A program made the position numbers and the translations under genes. The notes below the pieces were generated by a model. That model was not told the origin of the DNA and searched no databases. It worked only from the letters and a program-made list of their open reading frames with translations. DNA of 64,000 nt from an uncultured Granulosicoccus sp. (GTDB lineage Bacteria > Pseudomonadota > Gammaproteobacteria > Granulosicoccales > Granulosicoccaceae): contig CANLNQ010000011.1 of assembly GCA_947492525.1 (NCBI GenBank), forward strand, positions 124,001 through 188,000, in the 5' to 3' direction. The stretch's first letter is position 1. Each line of letters opens with the position of its first letter. Below, in pieces: positions 46,718 to 55,613 of this stretch.

Positions 46718-47578
46718 ATGACCACCATCATCGTGACTCATGAAGACAACGAGGTTGACGAGTTCGATTTCAGCAGCGGTCAGGACACCATCTCTATCGG
46801 CAGGCGTTCCAGTAACGATGTGTGCATTCCGGACCTTTCCGTCAGCGGCAATCACGCCCTCATCACGCTGGAAGGTGGTGAATACTGGCTTGAAGACCTG
46901 AACAGTACCAATGGCACTTACATCAACGGTCAGGTGGTGCAGCGCCAGTCCATTCAGGATAACGACGAGATCATCATCGGCAAGGTTCGTGTCACCTTTC
47001 TCGGGTCGGCAGTGGCGAGCAGCGAAGTCAGCGCCCAGGCCGGAGCCGCTGTCAGCAGTGATTTCGGCGACGGGCATGTGGAATCCGCCGATGAACTGGA
47101 TGCCCTGGCGATGAATGAAGCCGGCGACGGTATCGAGCAGCAACGCATGGCCGCCGACCCACAGGAAGCAGCCGTTCCTGCACCGCACCCGATGGACGGT
47201 GTTGAAAATCCCTCGATGTCATCGGCTGTTTCGCCGTCATCGGCTGCGGCCACGGACGAAACACAGGCTCCGATGCTCGAACTCGAGTCTGCCCCGCCCA
47301 CCACTTCACGGGGCGCTGTCATCGAGATCAAGAACGGCGCCAAATCCGGACAGATTCTGCCTATCGACAAACCGGTGACAACACTGGGCAGACCCGGCAT
47401 CCAGATCGCCGCCATCATGCGCAAACCGGATGGCTACTTCCTGATGCACATAGAAAGCGACGACACCGTGGAGCGGCCGACGCTGAACCGCGATGCCATC
47501 GGTGATGAACCGGTGCTGCTGCACAGCGGCGATGAGCTGAACGTTGCCGGCATCGATGTGGAATTCATGCTGTCCTGA
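46718..47578 (+). CDS. FHA-domain protein
   Basis: 286 residues from the ATG at 46718 (AGGG ribosome binding site). An N-terminal forkhead-associated domain has the signature ISIGRRSSNDVCIPDLSVSGNHALI and LEDLNSTNGTYING, with the Arg, Ser, His and Asn needed for phosphothreonine recognition. A ~100-residue Ala/Pro-rich linker follows. A second, degenerate FHA-like half (SGQILPIDKPVTTLGRPG ... VLLHSGDELNVAGIDVEFML) closes the protein. No kinase gene is adjacent, so its phosphoprotein partner is unknown. It is 6 bases from the convergent cysM stop. Confidence 0.9.
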   Translation: MTTIIVTHEDNEVDEFDFSSGQDTISIGRRSSNDVCIPDLSVSGNHALITLEGGEYWLEDLNSTNGTYINGQVVQRQSIQDNDEIIIGKVRVTFLGSAVASSEVSAQAGAAVSSDFGDGHVESADELDALAMNEAGDGIEQQRMAADPQEAAVPAPHPMDGVENPSMSSAVSPSSAAATDETQAPMLELESAPPTTSRGAVIEIKNGAKSGQILPIDKPVTTLGRPGIQIAAIMRKPDGYFLMHIESDDTVERPTLNRDAIGDEPVLLHSGDELNVAGIDVEFMLS

Positions 47579-47584
47579 TTGCGG

Positions 47585-48502
47585 CTATTGCGCTGGAAAC
47601 AGACCGCTGGACAGGTAGCGGTCGCCACGGTCACACACGATGGTGACGATGACGGCGTTTTCCGTTTCCGGCAGCATGCGCAAGGCCACCTGCATGGCGC
47701 CGCCGGATGACACGCCGCTGAGTATGCCTTCTTCGCGCGCCAGGCGGCGGGCCATGTTCTCTGCATCGACCTGACTGACATCGATGATGCGGTCCACCCG
47801 CTCCGGTTCGTAGATGGCTGGCAGATAGGCCTCGGGCCAGCGACGAATCCCGGGAATACTGGAGCCATCCTCCGGCTGAACGCCGACGATGCAGATATCC
47901 GGATTCTTCTCCTTCAGATAGCGGGAGACACCCATGATGGTGCCGGTGGTGCCCATGGAACTGACGAAGTGCGTGATCTTGCCTTCAGTGGCTTCCCAGA
48001 TCTCCGGCCCGGTGGTTCGATAATGCGCCCCCCAGTTGTCCGGGTTGGCAAACTGATCCAGCACGATTCCCTCACCCCGTTGCGCCATCGCCGCTGCCTG
48101 GTCGCGAGCATACTCCATACCCTGCTCTTCGCTTACCAGGACCAGCTCGGCTCCGTAGGCCGTCATCAGCGACTTGCGCTCATCCGTCATGTTGTCGGGC
48201 ATCAGCAGTTTGAGCTTGTAGCCCATCGTCGCGGCGACCATCGCAAGCGCGATACCGGTATTGCCACTGGTAGCCTCCAGCAAGGTGTCGCCCGGCTTGA
48301 TGGTGCCTCGCGCCTGTGCCTGCAGGATCATGTTGGCAGCCGGGCGATCCTTGACTGAACCGGCCGGGTTGTCCCCTTCAAGCTTGCCGTAGATCCGGCT
48401 CCCACGATCATTGCGCGCCATACGTTGAATGGGCACCAGACGGGTAGCGCCAATCTGCTCGACCAATGATGGAATCTCGGGTCCCGATACTGATTGACTC
48501 AT
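47585..48502 (-). CDS. cysM: Cysteine synthase B
   Basis: 305 residues, fold-type II PLP enzyme. The Schiff-base lysine is in NPAGSVKDRPAANMI, the phosphate-binding loop is EATSGNTGIALAM, and the C-terminal VSSGGAMQVALRMLPE contains the PLP nitrogen contact. A basic/shorter active-site loop and IVGVQPEDGSSIPGIRRW are features of CysM rather than CysK. It makes cysteine (or S-sulphocysteine with thiosulphate) from O-acetylserine. It follows miaA by 33 bases on the same strand, in the place where hfq is often found. Confidence 0.93.
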   Translation of the reverse strand: MSQSVSGPEIPSLVEQIGATRLVPIQRMARNDRGSRIYGKLEGDNPAGSVKDRPAANMILQAQARGTIKPGDTLLEATSGNTGIALAMVAATMGYKLKLLMPDNMTDERKSLMTAYGAELVLVSEEQGMEYARDQAAAMAQRGEGIVLDQFANPDNWGAHYRTTGPEIWEATEGKITHFVSSMGTTGTIMGVSRYLKEKNPDICIVGVQPEDGSSIPGIRRWPEAYLPAIYEPERVDRIIDVSQVDAENMARRLAREEGILSGVSSGGAMQVALRMLPETENAVIVTIVCDRGDRYLSSGLFPAQ

Positions 48503-48535
48503 TGTATTTCCAGTTAAGCTGTTGTCAGACGACGC

Positions 48536-49495
48536 TCAGGCCGCTTCATTGATGACAGATTGCATGAGCTGCTCCTGCTCGACAATCGACAGACGATCAC
48601 AGGCCAGCACATGCACATTGTTCATGCCACGCAGCCAGGTGAGCTGTCGCTTGGCCAGCTGACGGGTTGCCGCCACTGCCCGCTCGACCCAGGCGTTTTC
48701 ATCGTGCGCCGCGGAGCCATTGACCTGCATTTCATCCAGGTGTTCCCATGCCTGACGATAACCCACGCTGCGCATTGCCGGGAGATCTGCCTGAATCGCC
48801 GCATTCTCCCGCAAGCGCTGCATCTCGTCGATGAATCCACTCTCGACCATGCGCTTGAAGCGCAAGGCTATGCGCTGATGCAGCCAGTCCCGGTTCTCCG
48901 GCACCAGTGCAAATTTCAATGGCGGCTGGTCCAGCAGGGAAACGGTGTCTGCCTGCAATCGACTCATGGGGATACCCGTCAGCCGGTAGACCTCCAGGGC
49001 TCGCTGCAGACGTTGTGGATCATTGGGGTGTATTCGATCTGCCGCGGCCGGATCGATGCTGCGCAGCTGATCGTGCATGGCGGCCCAACCGAGCTTGCCT
49101 GCCTCCTTCAACAAGGCCTCACGCACCGCCGGGTCGGCATCAGGCAGCCTTGCCAGCCCTTCTTCGAGTGCCTTGAAATACAGCATGGTACCGCCCACCA
49201 TCAGCACCTGCTTGCCACGGCCACGTATCTCCTCGATCGCCTGCAGGGCATCGTCACAGAAGCGAGCAGCGGAGTACACCTCCCAAGGCTCGCAGATATC
49301 GATCAGATGATGTGGCACGGTGGCGCGCTCCTCCAGAGAGGGCTTGGCGGTACCGATATCCAGACCTCGATAGACCAGAGCGGAGTCGACACTGATGATC
49401 TCGGCATCCAGTGTCGAGGCAATGGACAGGGACAGGTCGGTCTTGCCGCAGGCAGTGGCCCCCATCAGAAAAATGACTGGCAGCTTGCGACTCAT
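48536..49495 (-). CDS. miaA: tRNA dimethylallyltransferase
   Basis: 319 residues. The P-loop is FLMGATACGKTDLSLSIA, followed by ISVDSALVYRGLDIGTAKP, PHHLIDICEPWEVYSAARF and VGGTMLYFKAL. A C-terminal region binds the tRNA anticodon stem (IQADLPAMRSVGYRQAWEHL, RQLAKRQLTWLR). It adds the isopentenyl group to A37 of tRNAs reading UNN codons. It is 48 bases downstream of mutL on the same strand, as in most gammaproteobacteria. Confidence 0.97.
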   Translation of the reverse strand: MSRKLPVIFLMGATACGKTDLSLSIASTLDAEIISVDSALVYRGLDIGTAKPSLEERATVPHHLIDICEPWEVYSAARFCDDALQAIEEIRGRGKQVLMVGGTMLYFKALEEGLARLPDADPAVREALLKEAGKLGWAAMHDQLRSIDPAAADRIHPNDPQRLQRALEVYRLTGIPMSRLQADTVSLLDQPPLKFALVPENRDWLHQRIALRFKRMVESGFIDEMQRLRENAAIQADLPAMRSVGYRQAWEHLDEMQVNGSAAHDENAWVERAVAATRQLAKRQLTWLRGMNNVHVLACDRLSIVEQEQLMQSVINEAA

Positions 49496-49543
49496 GAAGT
49501 ACCGATGTCTGTCATCACTGTGCAGATAGCATTCATCGCGTTC

Positions 49544-51436
49544 TCAACGGCCCCGCAGAAACAGTTTGTCCAGCTCCGCCATGTCCAGCGCTGTCCAGGT
49601 CGGCCGCCCATGATTGCACTGACCACTGTTCGGCGTGGACTCGATCTGGCGCAGCAAGGCGTTCATCTCTGACAGACTCAATCCGCGGTTTGCCCTGACC
49701 GAGCCATGGCAGGCCATCGAGGAGAGCACCTCGTCCACGGCAGCGCGCAGACGTTCGCTACTGTCATGATTCATCAGATCGGAAAGCACATCACGCAGCA
49801 ACGCGCTGACATCAGCCTGGCCGAGAATGGCAGGCACTTCGCGAATGCACAGTTGTTCGGGAGCCATCCGATCCACCACCAGGCCGATGCCTTCCAGCCA
49901 GTCACGTTCAGCCTCACAACGATCCGCTTCAGCTTCACTGACATCCAGAGTCACGGGTACCAGCAAGGCCTGCCGCTTCAGCGCGCCATCGTGGTACAGG
50001 GTCTTGAGGCGCTCATACGTGATGCGTTCATGCGCAGCATGCGCATCAACGATGATCATGCCGTCCCGGTTTTCAGCCAGGATATAGACGCCATGCAGAT
50101 GAGCCCGGGCAAAACCCAGCGGCGGAATGACAGCGTCGGCCTCCGGCTCGTTCATGCGCTCACGCATGCCGTCGCCGTTACGTGCATAGGGACTGATGGG
50201 CTCGGGCGCTCGCCCACCACCGGCCGGAGCACCCGCCGAGCTTGCACTCGGCGCTCCCAGACGATTCATGGCATCCAGTTGTTCCTGCACCTGCAGGGGC
50301 ATCGGGCGCTGAAACGGCACACGTGAATAGCCACTGCCAGTCGCCGCCTGTTCGGGCCGTGTGCCCTGGCCGCCCGACAGCGGCGGCTCATGACCGATCA
50401 GGCCGTTCGATCCGGCATCCGCCAGAGAATCAGCCGGCGTCACCGCGGCCAGAAATTCCTTGATCGAGCGACGTACGAAGCCATGAACCAGCTGACTTTC
50501 CCGGAACCGCACCTCCTGTTTGCCGGGATGTACATTGACATCGACGCTGGTCGGATCCATTTGCAGAAACAGCACGAAGGCGGGATGCCGCTGGTGGTAG
50601 ATCAGGTCACTGTATGCCTGCTTGACGGCATGTGAAATGACCTTGTCTCGCACCATGCGTTGATTGACATAGAAATACTGCATATCGGCCTGCGAACGAG
50701 AGAACGATGGATCGGCAACCCATCCGCTCAGGTACAAACCTGCGCCTTCGAGACTGACGGCTCTTGCCGCCTCGCCAAAGCCCTTGCCCAGAATGCGGGT
50801 GATCCGCGCATTGCGCGTTTCATCATCCATGGCGGCCTTGCAATCAAAGCTGGTCTTGCCATTGTGATTGAGCGTGAAAGCACACTCGGGCCTGGCCATG
50901 GCCAATGTCTTGACGACGGTTTCGCAACGCGAAAACTCGGTACGCGGCGTGCGCATGAACTTGCGTCGTGCCGGCACGTTGTAGAAAAGGCTGTTCACAT
51001 CCACGGTGGTTCCCACCGGGTGCGCCGCCGGCTCCTGCTCCATGGCTGCATCCGGCTGATAATCGATACGCGCCCCGTGCTCGGAATCACTGGTGCGGGA
51101 GGTCAGCGTCAGTCGCGACACCGAGGCGATACTGGGCAAGGCCTCGCCACGGAATCCCAGCGTGGACACCTTCTGCAGATCATCCATCGACAGGATCTTG
51201 CTCGTTGCGTGTCGACTCAGTGCCTTGGGCAGGTCTGCAGCATCGATACCGCAGCCGTTATCCCTGATACGGATACGATCCAGCCCTCCCTGATCCAGAT
51301 CGATCACGATTCGCGTGGCCCCGGCATCGAGTGAATTCTCGACCAGTTCCTTGACGATGGAGGCCGGACGTTCGACCACCTCGCCAGCGGCAATCTGGTT
51401 GATCAGATGATCCGGAAGTTGCTGGATACTGGGCAT
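49544..51436 (-). CDS. mutL: DNA mismatch repair protein MutL
   Basis: 630 residues from the ATG at 51436 (MPSIQQLPDHLINQIAAGEVVERPA), the conserved family start; upstream in-frame codons are ignored. The GHKL ATPase motifs are ELVENSLDAGATRI, RDNGCGIDAADLP, HATSKI and TLGFRGEAL. The C-terminal dimerisation domain (LPLGFARAHLHGVYILAENRDG, HAAHERITYERL, ACHGSVRANR, CNHGRPTW) is present. The linker of ~100 residues is Pro/Gly/Ala-rich. It couples MutS to downstream nicking and helicase steps. Confidence 0.97.
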   Translation of the reverse strand: MPSIQQLPDHLINQIAAGEVVERPASIVKELVENSLDAGATRIVIDLDQGGLDRIRIRDNGCGIDAADLPKALSRHATSKILSMDDLQKVSTLGFRGEALPSIASVSRLTLTSRTSDSEHGARIDYQPDAAMEQEPAAHPVGTTVDVNSLFYNVPARRKFMRTPRTEFSRCETVVKTLAMARPECAFTLNHNGKTSFDCKAAMDDETRNARITRILGKGFGEAARAVSLEGAGLYLSGWVADPSFSRSQADMQYFYVNQRMVRDKVISHAVKQAYSDLIYHQRHPAFVLFLQMDPTSVDVNVHPGKQEVRFRESQLVHGFVRRSIKEFLAAVTPADSLADAGSNGLIGHEPPLSGGQGTRPEQAATGSGYSRVPFQRPMPLQVQEQLDAMNRLGAPSASSAGAPAGGGRAPEPISPYARNGDGMRERMNEPEADAVIPPLGFARAHLHGVYILAENRDGMIIVDAHAAHERITYERLKTLYHDGALKRQALLVPVTLDVSEAEADRCEAERDWLEGIGLVVDRMAPEQLCIREVPAILGQADVSALLRDVLSDLMNHDSSERLRAAVDEVLSSMACHGSVRANRGLSLSEMNALLRQIESTPNSGQCNHGRPTWTALDMAELDKLFLRGR

Positions 51437-51604
51437 GTAGATCGGGTATGGGCGTTGAAGACAAGGCAATCGACGAGCGATCAACCCCATATTATGCGCT
51501 TGTTGAGACCACACTGCACAGCCGGGCGCCGCAATCGCCGTCTCTTGCAAGCTCTGGCTCGGGGCTAGGGCTGCTGATGTGAAACAGTGCCGGCGCGACG
51601 GCGT

Positions 51605-52834
51605 TCAGGACCCCTGCCGGCGCCGCTCTGCGGCCAGTATCGTACCCGCCGGCGCTCGCTTGTCCAGAAAACGGACAACGCCTTTCTCGATGGCGCCGGC
51701 CAGTTGTTCCTGAAAACGGGCACTTCTGAGGTTCTTCTCTTCCTGCAGGTTCGAGATGAAGGCGGTCTCGATCAGGATCGACGGAATGTCGGGGGCTTTC
51801 AGAACCGCGAAAGCCGCCTGCTCGACGGTTGGTTTGTGCACGGTCCCGATCTTGGCCAGTTCACTCAACACGTCCGCACCCGCTTCCATGCTCTGTTCCA
51901 TCGTGCTGCTTTGCGTCAACGACAGAATCATCTGCCGCAGCCCGGTTTTCAGGTCACCCAGATCGACGTTTCCATACAGCGCCGCCGACTCGTTGTCACT
52001 CTTGGCGAGCCAGGCCGCCGCCTCTGAGCTGGCACCGTCCAGCGACAGGGCGTACACCGAGCTGCCCATGGCATCATTGTGATTGATGGCATCGGCGTGT
52101 ATCGACAGAAACAGATCTGCCCCGCTCTCGCGGGCAATGTCCATGCGTTTGCGCAGGTCCACGTAGACATCGCTGTCGCGAATCAACACCGGTTTGATGC
52201 CCGGCTGGTCTTTCAACTTCTCATACAGCTTGAGCGCAACGGCCAGGGTAATGTCCTTCTCCTGTGTCTTGCGCTGCCCTATCGCCCCGGGGTCCCGACC
52301 ACCGTGACCCGCGTCAATGGCAACAACTGCATCGCGAAGCTGTGTGGCCTCTGGTGCCGGGGCCGCACGATAGACCGGCGGGGCGCTCTGCACATGACTC
52401 TTCACACCCAGATCGACAATCAGACGCTGGCCACCCTGCCGCGGCACGAATTTATAGCTGGGGCTGACCTTGCCGCGCAGATCGAAAACCACTCGCAGGA
52501 AATCTTCACCATGCTGCGCGTAGCGGACAGACTTCACGACACCTTCCGCGAAGCCCTCTTCCGCTATCCGCGTTGCCAGAATGACGTCTGGCAGATCGAT
52601 CACAAGGCGATCGGGCTTGTTCAGACTGAACATGTCGACCCTCGCATCGCGTGAATCAAGATCGAAATGCAGCATCACGTTTTCCTGCTGCACCAGGCGA
52701 AAACCATTGAGCCTGGCGCTGGCGTGCAGATTCGCGCTGTGGCCAAGCACGCCAAGCATCACGCCGAGCACCGTCAGAAAACGGAGCAGGCGCGCAGTTG
52801 TTTCGGAGATCATTGCTATCGTGCCTTGCAGCAT
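51605..52834 (-). CDS. N-acetylmuramoyl-L-alanine amidase (AMIN + amidase_3)
   Basis: About 409 residues; GTG 52837, ATG 52834 and ATG 52813 are all possible starts. The signal peptide is LLRFLTVLGVMLGVLGHSANLHA. An AMIN domain (NGFRLVQQENVMLHFDLDS, DRLVIDLPDV) for septal peptidoglycan targeting is followed by the zinc amidase: VAIDAGHGGRDPGAIG (His ligand), a Glu in the insert region, FLSIHADAINHNDAMGSSVY and SILIETAFISNLQEEKNL (catalytic Glu). This is the AmiB/AmiC cell-separation type, without a LysM. It is upstream of mutL, the usual tsaE-ami-mutL-miaA order. A GGGTCA repeat lies in its 5' region. Confidence 0.94.
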   Translation of the reverse strand: MLQGTIAMISETTARLLRFLTVLGVMLGVLGHSANLHASARLNGFRLVQQENVMLHFDLDSRDARVDMFSLNKPDRLVIDLPDVILATRIAEEGFAEGVVKSVRYAQHGEDFLRVVFDLRGKVSPSYKFVPRQGGQRLIVDLGVKSHVQSAPPVYRAAPAPEATQLRDAVVAIDAGHGGRDPGAIGQRKTQEKDITLAVALKLYEKLKDQPGIKPVLIRDSDVYVDLRKRMDIARESGADLFLSIHADAINHNDAMGSSVYALSLDGASSEAAAWLAKSDNESAALYGNVDLGDLKTGLRQMILSLTQSSTMEQSMEAGADVLSELAKIGTVHKPTVEQAAFAVLKAPDIPSILIETAFISNLQEEKNLRSARFQEQLAGAIEKGVVRFLDKRAPAGTILAAERRRQGS

Positions 52835-53024
52835 CACACCCTCACGTCAGCGATTCTTGATCGGCTCTCTGTCTCTTGGATACGTGCATCCGTCAGTCGT
52901 TCCCGTTGACCGCGCACGAACAGCAGAGTTGGACAGCGGACAGGCTCTGCCGATACAAGCATAGAAGAGCTCAGCGGAATGTCCAGTCGCCGGATAAGGG
53001 CGGCATGGCCCTGGGTCAGGCCCT

Positions 53025-53084
53025 GGGTCAGGGTCAGGGTCAGGGTCAGGGTCAGGGTCAGGGTCAGGGTCAGGGTCAGGGTCA
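53025..53084. repeat. (GGGTCA)10 microsatellite in the 5' region of the amidase gene
   Basis: Ten perfect GGGTCA units in a row with degenerate flanking units (CTGGGTCAGGCC upstream, GGGTAG downstream). It lies 191 bases upstream of the amidase start and 63 bases after the SDR stop, in a 311-base stretch with no credible gene. A short open frame through the array is a by-product of the repeat. Confidence 0.93.
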
Positions 53085-53147
53085 GGGTAGCTGACGCTAC
53101 CGGCCCTGTTGCGCGTTCAGATTTGTTTCTGCAGGACGGTGCGTCGG

Positions 53148-54020
53148 TCAGTCAATGCCATGCACGACGTGTGTCGGAGAGCGCTCGAAAACCTCATCGG
53201 GCACGAAGAAATCGGCCATGAGGCGCGTGGCCCCTTCCTGCTGGTAAGCGGAAAAGTCTGTAACACCCTCTTCCCGCAGCACTTCCTCATCGATGAAGAA
53301 GTTGCCCGTGCAGTTGGCCGGATCCCGACTGAATATGGCCATGGCCGCATCGGCCATGATCGACGGCTTGCGGCACATCAATGCCATCTGATCATCGCCG
53401 ATGACATTGCGCACCGCTGCCGTGTCAATGGCAGTCAGTGGCCACAGGGCATTGACAGCGATCTGCCGGTCACGAAACTCTTCCGCCATACCCAGCACGC
53501 ACATGGACATTCCGTATTTGGCAATGGTGTAGGCGACATGCTTCTTGAACCATTTGGGATTCATGTCCAGCGGCGGAGACAGATTCAGGATATGCGCCTG
53601 TTCTGCTGCCGCCAGATACGGAAGCGCCGTACGGGACACCAGATAGGTGCCTCGAGTATTGACCTCGTTCATGAGGTCATAACGCTTCATGGATGTCTCT
53701 GCCGTTCCGGTCAGCGACACGGCACTGGCGTTGTTGATACAGATGTCAATGCCGCCGAATGTCTCGACAGTACGGCTGATCGCCTCTTCCACCTGCTGCT
53801 CATCGCGAATGTCACACAGCAGGCCCAGTGCCTGGCCAGCGCCGGCGGCATTGATTTCATCGGCAGCAGTGAATACCGTTCCCGGCAGCTTCGGATGAGG
53901 CTCGGCAGTTTTTGCCGCAATGGCCACATTGGCGCCTTTGGCTGCGGCAGCCTTGGCGATGGCCAGGCCGATTCCGCGACTGCCGCCAGACATGAAGACT
54001 GTTTTTCCTGCGAGTGACAT
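53148..54020 (-). CDS. Short-chain dehydrogenase/reductase (HSDL2-like)
   Basis: A 290-residue SDR. The dinucleotide loop is GGSRGIGLAIAKAAA (TGxxxGxG type, here SGGSRGIG), followed by the NNAS motif in CINNASAVSLTGT and a catalytic YTIAK (Tyr-x-x-x-Lys) in VAYTIAKYGMSM; the catalytic serine position reads in LNLSPPLDM. The sequence resembles the hydroxysteroid dehydrogenase-like protein 2 group (NAD(P)-dependent, substrate not established). It lies between the SirB2-like gene and the amidase gene, in a neighbourhood that normally has tsaE directly next to the amidase. Confidence 0.87.
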   Translation of the reverse strand: MSLAGKTVFMSGGSRGIGLAIAKAAAAKGANVAIAAKTAEPHPKLPGTVFTAADEINAAGAGQALGLLCDIRDEQQVEEAISRTVETFGGIDICINNASAVSLTGTAETSMKRYDLMNEVNTRGTYLVSRTALPYLAAAEQAHILNLSPPLDMNPKWFKKHVAYTIAKYGMSMCVLGMAEEFRDRQIAVNALWPLTAIDTAAVRNVIGDDQMALMCRKPSIMADAAMAIFSRDPANCTGNFFIDEEVLREEGVTDFSAYQQEGATRLMADFFVPDEVFERSPTHVVHGID

Positions 54021-54075
54021 GCACGAATTCCCGGTTGAGAGGCGTTGACGAAGTGTACTGGAAATGCCGCTAGGC

Positions 54076-54459
54076 TCAGCCGAAATATCCCGTCACGGAC
54101 CGACTCAAGGCAACCGATACGATGAAGGCAAATACCAGCAAGGCACAGCCCAGCAGCAGGCACCGCACGGCCAGTGGATACTTTCCTCGCATGACCAGTG
54201 TTCCCAGAGCGATATAGGTCAGCAAACCGCCAATCTTGACCGCCAGCCAGAGCGTATTCCAGGGTGCCATGCCAGACAGGGTCGCAAGCGTCACTGCCGA
54301 CAGCAGCAGGCCCGTATCGTTGACATGCTGAGCAATGCGCAGGCCTGCCCACCCGGCCCAGCGGGCTTCGGACAGCACCCCGATGGCTCGTACCGTAAAC
54401 AGGCTGATCGACAGGGCTACCGTTGACTGGTGAATCAACTTCACAAGCAGATAATCCAC
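54076..54459 (-). CDS. SirB2-like integral membrane protein
   Basis: About 127 residues from GTG 54459 (VDYLLVKLIHQSTVAL), 10 bases after the tsaE stop; an ATG at 54501 overlapping tsaE is the alternative. Four hydrophobic segments are visible, with conserved His in KLIHQ and in GLRIAQHVNDTGLLL, the pattern of the SirB2 family (DUF/YchQ-like, function unknown despite the name). A hydrophobic C-terminal segment ends LLLGCALLVFAFIVSVAL. It is encoded between tsaE and the SDR, leftward. Confidence 0.82.
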   Translation of the reverse strand: MDYLLVKLIHQSTVALSISLFTVRAIGVLSEARWAGWAGLRIAQHVNDTGLLLSAVTLATLSGMAPWNTLWLAVKIGGLLTYIALGTLVMRGKYPLAVRCLLLGCALLVFAFIVSVALSRSVTGYFG

Positions 54460-54469
54460 GACCGGCCGC

Positions 54470-54952
54470 TCAGGCGCTGAAGACCACTTCACGCGATTCA
54501 TCGGCCGTGTAGCTGATGGACACCTGCAGATCCGCCGGGGGCACTCGGTCTCCCCCTTTCTGCGGCCATTCGATCAGAACCAGATCGTGATCCCGCAGCA
54601 CATCGTCGAAACCCAGATAATCCAGCTCGGCCGGGTCCTCCAGACGATACAGGTCCATATGAGCAATACGGGCAATGCACCCATCCTCTGGCGGGAGCTC
54701 ATAGGTTTCGATCAATGTGTAAGTGGGACTCTTGACACGACCGGCATAACCCAGTGCATGAATGATCGAGCGCACCAGAACGCTCTTGCCAGCCCCCAGC
54801 TCCCCCGACAGGGTCATCAACGTGCTCGTGCCCGCAGGCAGCGATCTTGCCAACTCCACGCCCAAAGCCTGCATGGCGGCCTCGTCTTGAAGTTGGCGAA
54901 CAGGCCTGGCCAGAAAGCTGTGCGGGAATCCGGATGTGCTTGCAGTATTCAT
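54470..54952 (-). CDS. tsaE: tRNA threonylcarbamoyladenosine biosynthesis protein TsaE
   Basis: 160 residues. The P-loop is TLSGELGAGKSVLVRSII, followed by VKSPTYTLIETY (the conserved SPT motif) and LDYLGFDDVLRDHDLVLIEWPQKG, which carries the Walker B-like EWP. It is an ATPase that works with TsaB/TsaD to make t6A37 in tRNAs reading ANN codons. It usually precedes an amidase gene; here two extra genes lie between them. Confidence 0.95.
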   Translation of the reverse strand: MNTASTSGFPHSFLARPVRQLQDEAAMQALGVELARSLPAGTSTLMTLSGELGAGKSVLVRSIIHALGYAGRVKSPTYTLIETYELPPEDGCIARIAHMDLYRLEDPAELDYLGFDDVLRDHDLVLIEWPQKGGDRVPPADLQVSISYTADESREVVFSA

Positions 54953-55056
54953 GATGAGGCAAGATTAACACGCAGCCCCCGTCCACGGCTGAACAGCGCT
55001 GTCACACGACCAGAACGATAAACAGGTAACCCGGCAGCGCAATCTTCCGAAGGCAC

Positions 55057-55070
55057 TTGATTTAGATCAA
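55057..55070. promoter_or_regulatory. FNR/Anr box of the nap operon
   Basis: TTGAT-TTAG-ATCAA is a perfect match to the FNR/Anr/Dnr consensus. It is centred 64 bases upstream of the napE start codon. A -10-like AATATT at 55093-55098 puts a start site near 55105, so the box would be at about -41.5, the class II activating position. Confidence 0.85.
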
Positions 55071-55127
55071 TGCATCACTGAGCGCAATGATCAATATTAG
55101 TGTTGGTTCCCTGCTTGCTGACATTCC

Positions 55128-55295
55128 ATGGACAACACGCCCGATAACAACAGCGCCGACCAGCGCAAGACCGAACGCGGAGTATTCCTGTTCCTGACCG
55201 TCGTGCTCGCGCCTGTACTGGCAGTCGCCATCGTTGGTGGCTATGGCTTCATGGTCTGGATCTATCAGATGTTCGCTGGTCCACCGACGGCCTGA
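55128..55295 (+). CDS. napE: Periplasmic nitrate reductase component NapE
   Basis: A 55-residue membrane protein, in line with the usual size. It has a polar N terminus (MDNTPDNNSADQRKTERGVF) and one membrane segment (LFLTVVLAPVLAVAIVGGYG) followed by FMVWIYQMFAGPP, a typical NapE C-terminal pattern. Its role in nitrate reduction is not established; it is found at the head of many nap operons. It starts 58 bases after the FNR box and is followed by napD after 3 bases, so it is probably the first gene of a napEDABC operon. Confidence 0.88.
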   Translation: MDNTPDNNSADQRKTERGVFLFLTVVLAPVLAVAIVGGYGFMVWIYQMFAGPPTA

Positions 55296-55298
55296 ATC

Positions 55299-55613
55299 AT
55301 GATGAACATCAGCCCACGGGAAGACGCACCCAAGCCATCGGTCTCACCCGATATTCACATTGCAAGTCTGGTGATATTTGCGCGACCAGACTGCCGTGGC
55401 GAGACCATCGAATTCCTGAATGGCATTCCGTTCTGCACACTGTATGCGGAAGAATCCCGAGCCGCACTGGTTATCGTCGTCGAAGTGGAACACCAGCAAG
55501 TCATCAATTCACTGATGGACGAGCTCAATGCCCGAAGCGGCATCCTCTCCGTCAACCTTGTCTATCACCATGTTGATTCTGCACATTCATTGAACCAGGA
55601 AATGAATTCATGA
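55299..55613 (+). CDS. napD: NapD, chaperone for NapA maturation
   Basis: 104 residues with the NapD ferredoxin-like fold ([66 protein letters not shown]). NapD binds the Tat signal peptide of NapA in the cytoplasm and delays export until the molybdenum cofactor is inserted. An extra ~20-residue N-terminal stretch ([15 protein letters not shown]) is longer than in E. coli. Its stop codon overlaps the napA start (ATGA). Confidence 0.94.
   Translation: MMNISPREDAPKPSVSPDIHIASLVIFARPDCRGETIEFLNGIPFCTLYAEESRAALVIVVEVEHQQVINSLMDELNARSGILSVNLVYHHVDSAHSLNQEMNS

Noticed and set aside
52876-53221. Short open frames through the GGGTCA array (runs of GQGQ or RVRV)
   Set aside because: Generated by the repeat; no start signal and no homology pattern outside it.
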